Under the pieces are notes generated by a model. That model was not told where the DNA came from. It saw only the letters and a list, made by a program, of their open reading frames with translations, and made no database searches. The translations under genes and the position numbers were made by a program. From Sphingobium sp. AS12 (GTDB lineage: Bacteria; Pseudomonadota; Alphaproteobacteria; Sphingomonadales; Sphingomonadaceae), in contig NZ_JAHRGM010000056.1 in NCBI RefSeq assembly GCF_019097845.1, positions 62,001-126,000 of the forward strand: a stretch of DNA of 64,000 bases, written 5' to 3'. Shown here in pieces: positions 62,757-64,000 of this stretch; position 1 is the stretch's first letter, and every line of letters starts with the position of its first letter.

Positions 62757-63272
62757 GTGGAAGAATCAGACGGCCTCTCCCGCTGGTCACGCCTCACTGA
62801 CAAGCATCGCGCCTGCCTCGATCTTGTTGTTGAACGCAAGAGTTCGAAGGAAATCGCACGGGTTCTTCAGATTTCCAAGCCCACCGTCGATCAGCGCATC
62901 ACCGCCGCCCGAAAAATTCTCGATGCAGCCGACCGCGATCAGGCGGCAGTCATCTACGCCAGGTTGAAGAGTGTATATGATCGCGTCACATATGATCCAG
63001 TGCAGCTTCCCCCGCTGCCTGTCCTGGTGCCATCAGACTTCTCGGACGGCGACCCGTCATCGGTTCTTTTGCTGAGCGATAGTATCGCGCCCAGCATCAG
63101 GTCCGGGGACATAGGGAAGGATTTTCTGGCGCCGTTCCAGGAAGGGTGGAGACACGATTACGGCATCCCGGCGCGCATAATGATCATGGTGGCTATGCTC
63201 ACCGCCCTGGTCATCGTCGTGTTTCTGGGCCTCGGCATTGCCGAGACGCTTACGCGCCTCGTTTCCAACTAA
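62757..63272 (+). CDS. LuxR-type helix-turn-helix protein with C-terminal membrane anchor
   Basis: A 171-residue protein starting at GTG 62757, with GGAGGAAG upstream. The N-terminal 15-70 region, LTDKHRACLDLVVERKSSKEIARVLQISKPTVDQRITAARKIL (partly quoted), is a GerE/LuxR HTH. A linker rich in Pro, Asp and Ser follows, and one helix (about 144-166, IMIMVAMLTALVIVVFLGLGI) ends the protein. No receiver or ligand-binding domain is present. It reads away from the transfer operon and could regulate it from the membrane; inference. Confidence 0.78.
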   Translation: MEESDGLSRWSRLTDKHRACLDLVVERKSSKEIARVLQISKPTVDQRITAARKILDAADRDQAAVIYARLKSVYDRVTYDPVQLPPLPVLVPSDFSDGDPSSVLLLSDSIAPSIRSGDIGKDFLAPFQEGWRHDYGIPARIMIMVAMLTALVIVVFLGLGIAETLTRLVSN

Positions 63273-63333
63273 TCCTGACAATCTGGCCCAACATTGCCCG
63301 GAAGCGCTTCGCGCTCCCGGCGAAGGAGAAACT

Positions 63334-63660
63334 ATGTCCAATTCCGAATCGCTCGCGGTAGCTCGTCTCCAACGCGATGTGCCTGGTGCCGAAGCCCGGA
63401 TCGACGACGCAATCATCGCCCTTTCCACGCTCATGACCAGCGTCGTGACTGCCCGGCGTGAGATAGGCGTTGCCGCGAAAACGGGGCAGGCGACCATCAT
63501 ACGTCTCGCAAAGGCGCAGATGTCGCTGATCGATATCAGCAACGACGTTCTACGGGCCCATGGCGAACTTGCCGATATCGGCAAGGAGACCGCAGGTCTC
63601 GATCTCCACGAATGTCCTTCGATGGCCGTAGCGCCCCCTCACCTCGCCGCCGTTGCCTAA
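63334..63660 (+). CDS. Small helical protein of unknown function
   Basis: A 108-residue protein from ATG 63334, with GAAGGAG upstream. It is mostly helical: VARLQRDVPGAEARIDDAIIALSTLMTSVVTARREIG and AKAQMSLIDISNDVLRAHGELADIGKET suggest a coiled-coil or helical bundle without a membrane segment. It follows the HTH gene by 61 bp on the same strand. I do not recognise the family. Confidence 0.7.
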   Translation: MSNSESLAVARLQRDVPGAEARIDDAIIALSTLMTSVVTARREIGVAAKTGQATIIRLAKAQMSLIDISNDVLRAHGELADIGKETAGLDLHECPSMAVAPPHLAAVA

Positions 63661-63701
63661 AGTCGATTGACCAGGAGCCATCGACATGATTTGGAAACGG
63701 A

Positions 63702-64000
63702 ATGTTACGCATTGCCCTGTTTCTGATATTCCTGTCGATGGCGATCGGATACGCCATCTGGAAGGGAGGAGTGCCGGAACGGGCTATGGCCGCTATCCTG
63801 ATAGCCATGGCCTTGATGGATCAGGCTCTTCACCTCTTCATACCGGCCCACTTTGCGACGGTCGACACCGGTCATCTTACGATCGATCTCTTTGCGGCGG
63901 CATCGACGATCTCGCTGGCCATAGTGGCGCACAGGTTCTGGCCGATGGTGGCTGCCGTCCTTCAGATACTTCCACTTCTGGCGCATTTCAGCCGGGCGCT
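63702..64000 (+). CDS. Small membrane protein, cut by window edge
   Basis: Open from ATG 63702 to the edge, 99 codons visible. MLRIALFLIFLSMAIGYAIWKGGVPERAMAAILIAMALMDQ (partly quoted) shows two hydrophobic segments, with a third and fourth at about 60-75 and 81-95. GGAAACGG lies upstream. Third gene of the rightward unit with the HTH and helical proteins. Function unknown. Confidence 0.6.
   Translation, partial: MLRIALFLIFLSMAIGYAIWKGGVPERAMAAILIAMALMDQALHLFIPAHFATVDTGHLTIDLFAAASTISLAIVAHRFWPMVAAVLQILPLLAHFSRA

Larger units (their letters stand above)
54353..64000. mobile_element. Left end of an integrative conjugative element at tRNA-Lys
   Basis: Directly after the tRNA-Lys 3' end come a tyrosine recombinase, a lytic transglycosylase, a MobF relaxase, a coupling protein and an RHH accessory protein, which together define a conjugative element. 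The host side is the housekeeping mre operon. The boundary (attL) would lie within the tRNA 3' half, which the element normally restores. attR and the type IV secretion genes are beyond 64000. Base composition is slightly less GC-rich than the host part, most clearly around 55980-56040 and 62560-62640. Confidence 0.85.

Overview
The window looks like a chromosomal segment of an alphaproteobacterium of the family Sphingomonadaceae (Sphingobium/Sphingomonas type), with an integrative conjugative element entering at its right end. This placement rests on high-GC coding sequence, the gene complement and order (lolC-lolD-dnaE, ccmCDEFGHI, rplY-pth, mreBCD-mrdA-rodA, succinyltransferase arginine catabolism genes), and the abundance of sphingomonad-style short palindromic repeats (arms ending in CCGTTCG/CGAACGG). 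No 16S gene is present, so genus is inference.

Left part (1-20 kb). A minus-strand lolC-lolD-dnaE run is followed by a 520-bp gap that holds a probable structured small RNA with a strong intrinsic terminator, then a sigma-32-like promoter and a ROSE-like RNA thermometer in front of a small heat-shock protein. Next come the potassium transporter kup and a tightly overlapped System I cytochrome c maturation operon (ccmC, D, E, F, G, H, I; ccmA and ccmB are absent here). Then chrA, purF, a short-chain dehydrogenase, a cyclopropane-fatty-acid-synthase-like methyltransferase and a CPD photolyase.

Middle (19.5-48 kb). rppH, a DUF481 outer-membrane protein, an M20 peptidase-astA-astB run for arginine catabolism, a Phd-like/PAS fusion regulator, TadE/TadG-type pseudopilin-like proteins, cobQ, two identical tandem tRNA-Arg(ACG) genes, ppdK, glyQ-glyS, two tandem TraB/GumN proteins, rplY-pth, pgm, ychF, a Mug-like DNA glycosylase, phoD, a MaoC-like dehydratase and mutL. 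Palindromic repeats lie between genes and also inside two reading frames: glyS (two insertions) and astB (one short insertion), all kept in frame.

Right part (48-64 kb). The cell-shape operon mreB-mreC-mreD-mrdA-rodA is followed by tRNA-Lys(CTT). About 70 bp beyond its 3' end lies a tyrosine recombinase, then a conjugation module read leftward: RHH protein -> coupling protein TraD -> MobF relaxase TraI -> membrane-anchored Mrr-like nuclease -> lytic transglycosylase. The divergent gene is a LuxR-type HTH protein with a C-terminal membrane anchor, followed by two small unknown genes. The shared promoter region carries inverted and direct repeats and is a good oriT candidate. The element runs past the right edge, so its type IV secretion genes and right attachment site are not seen.
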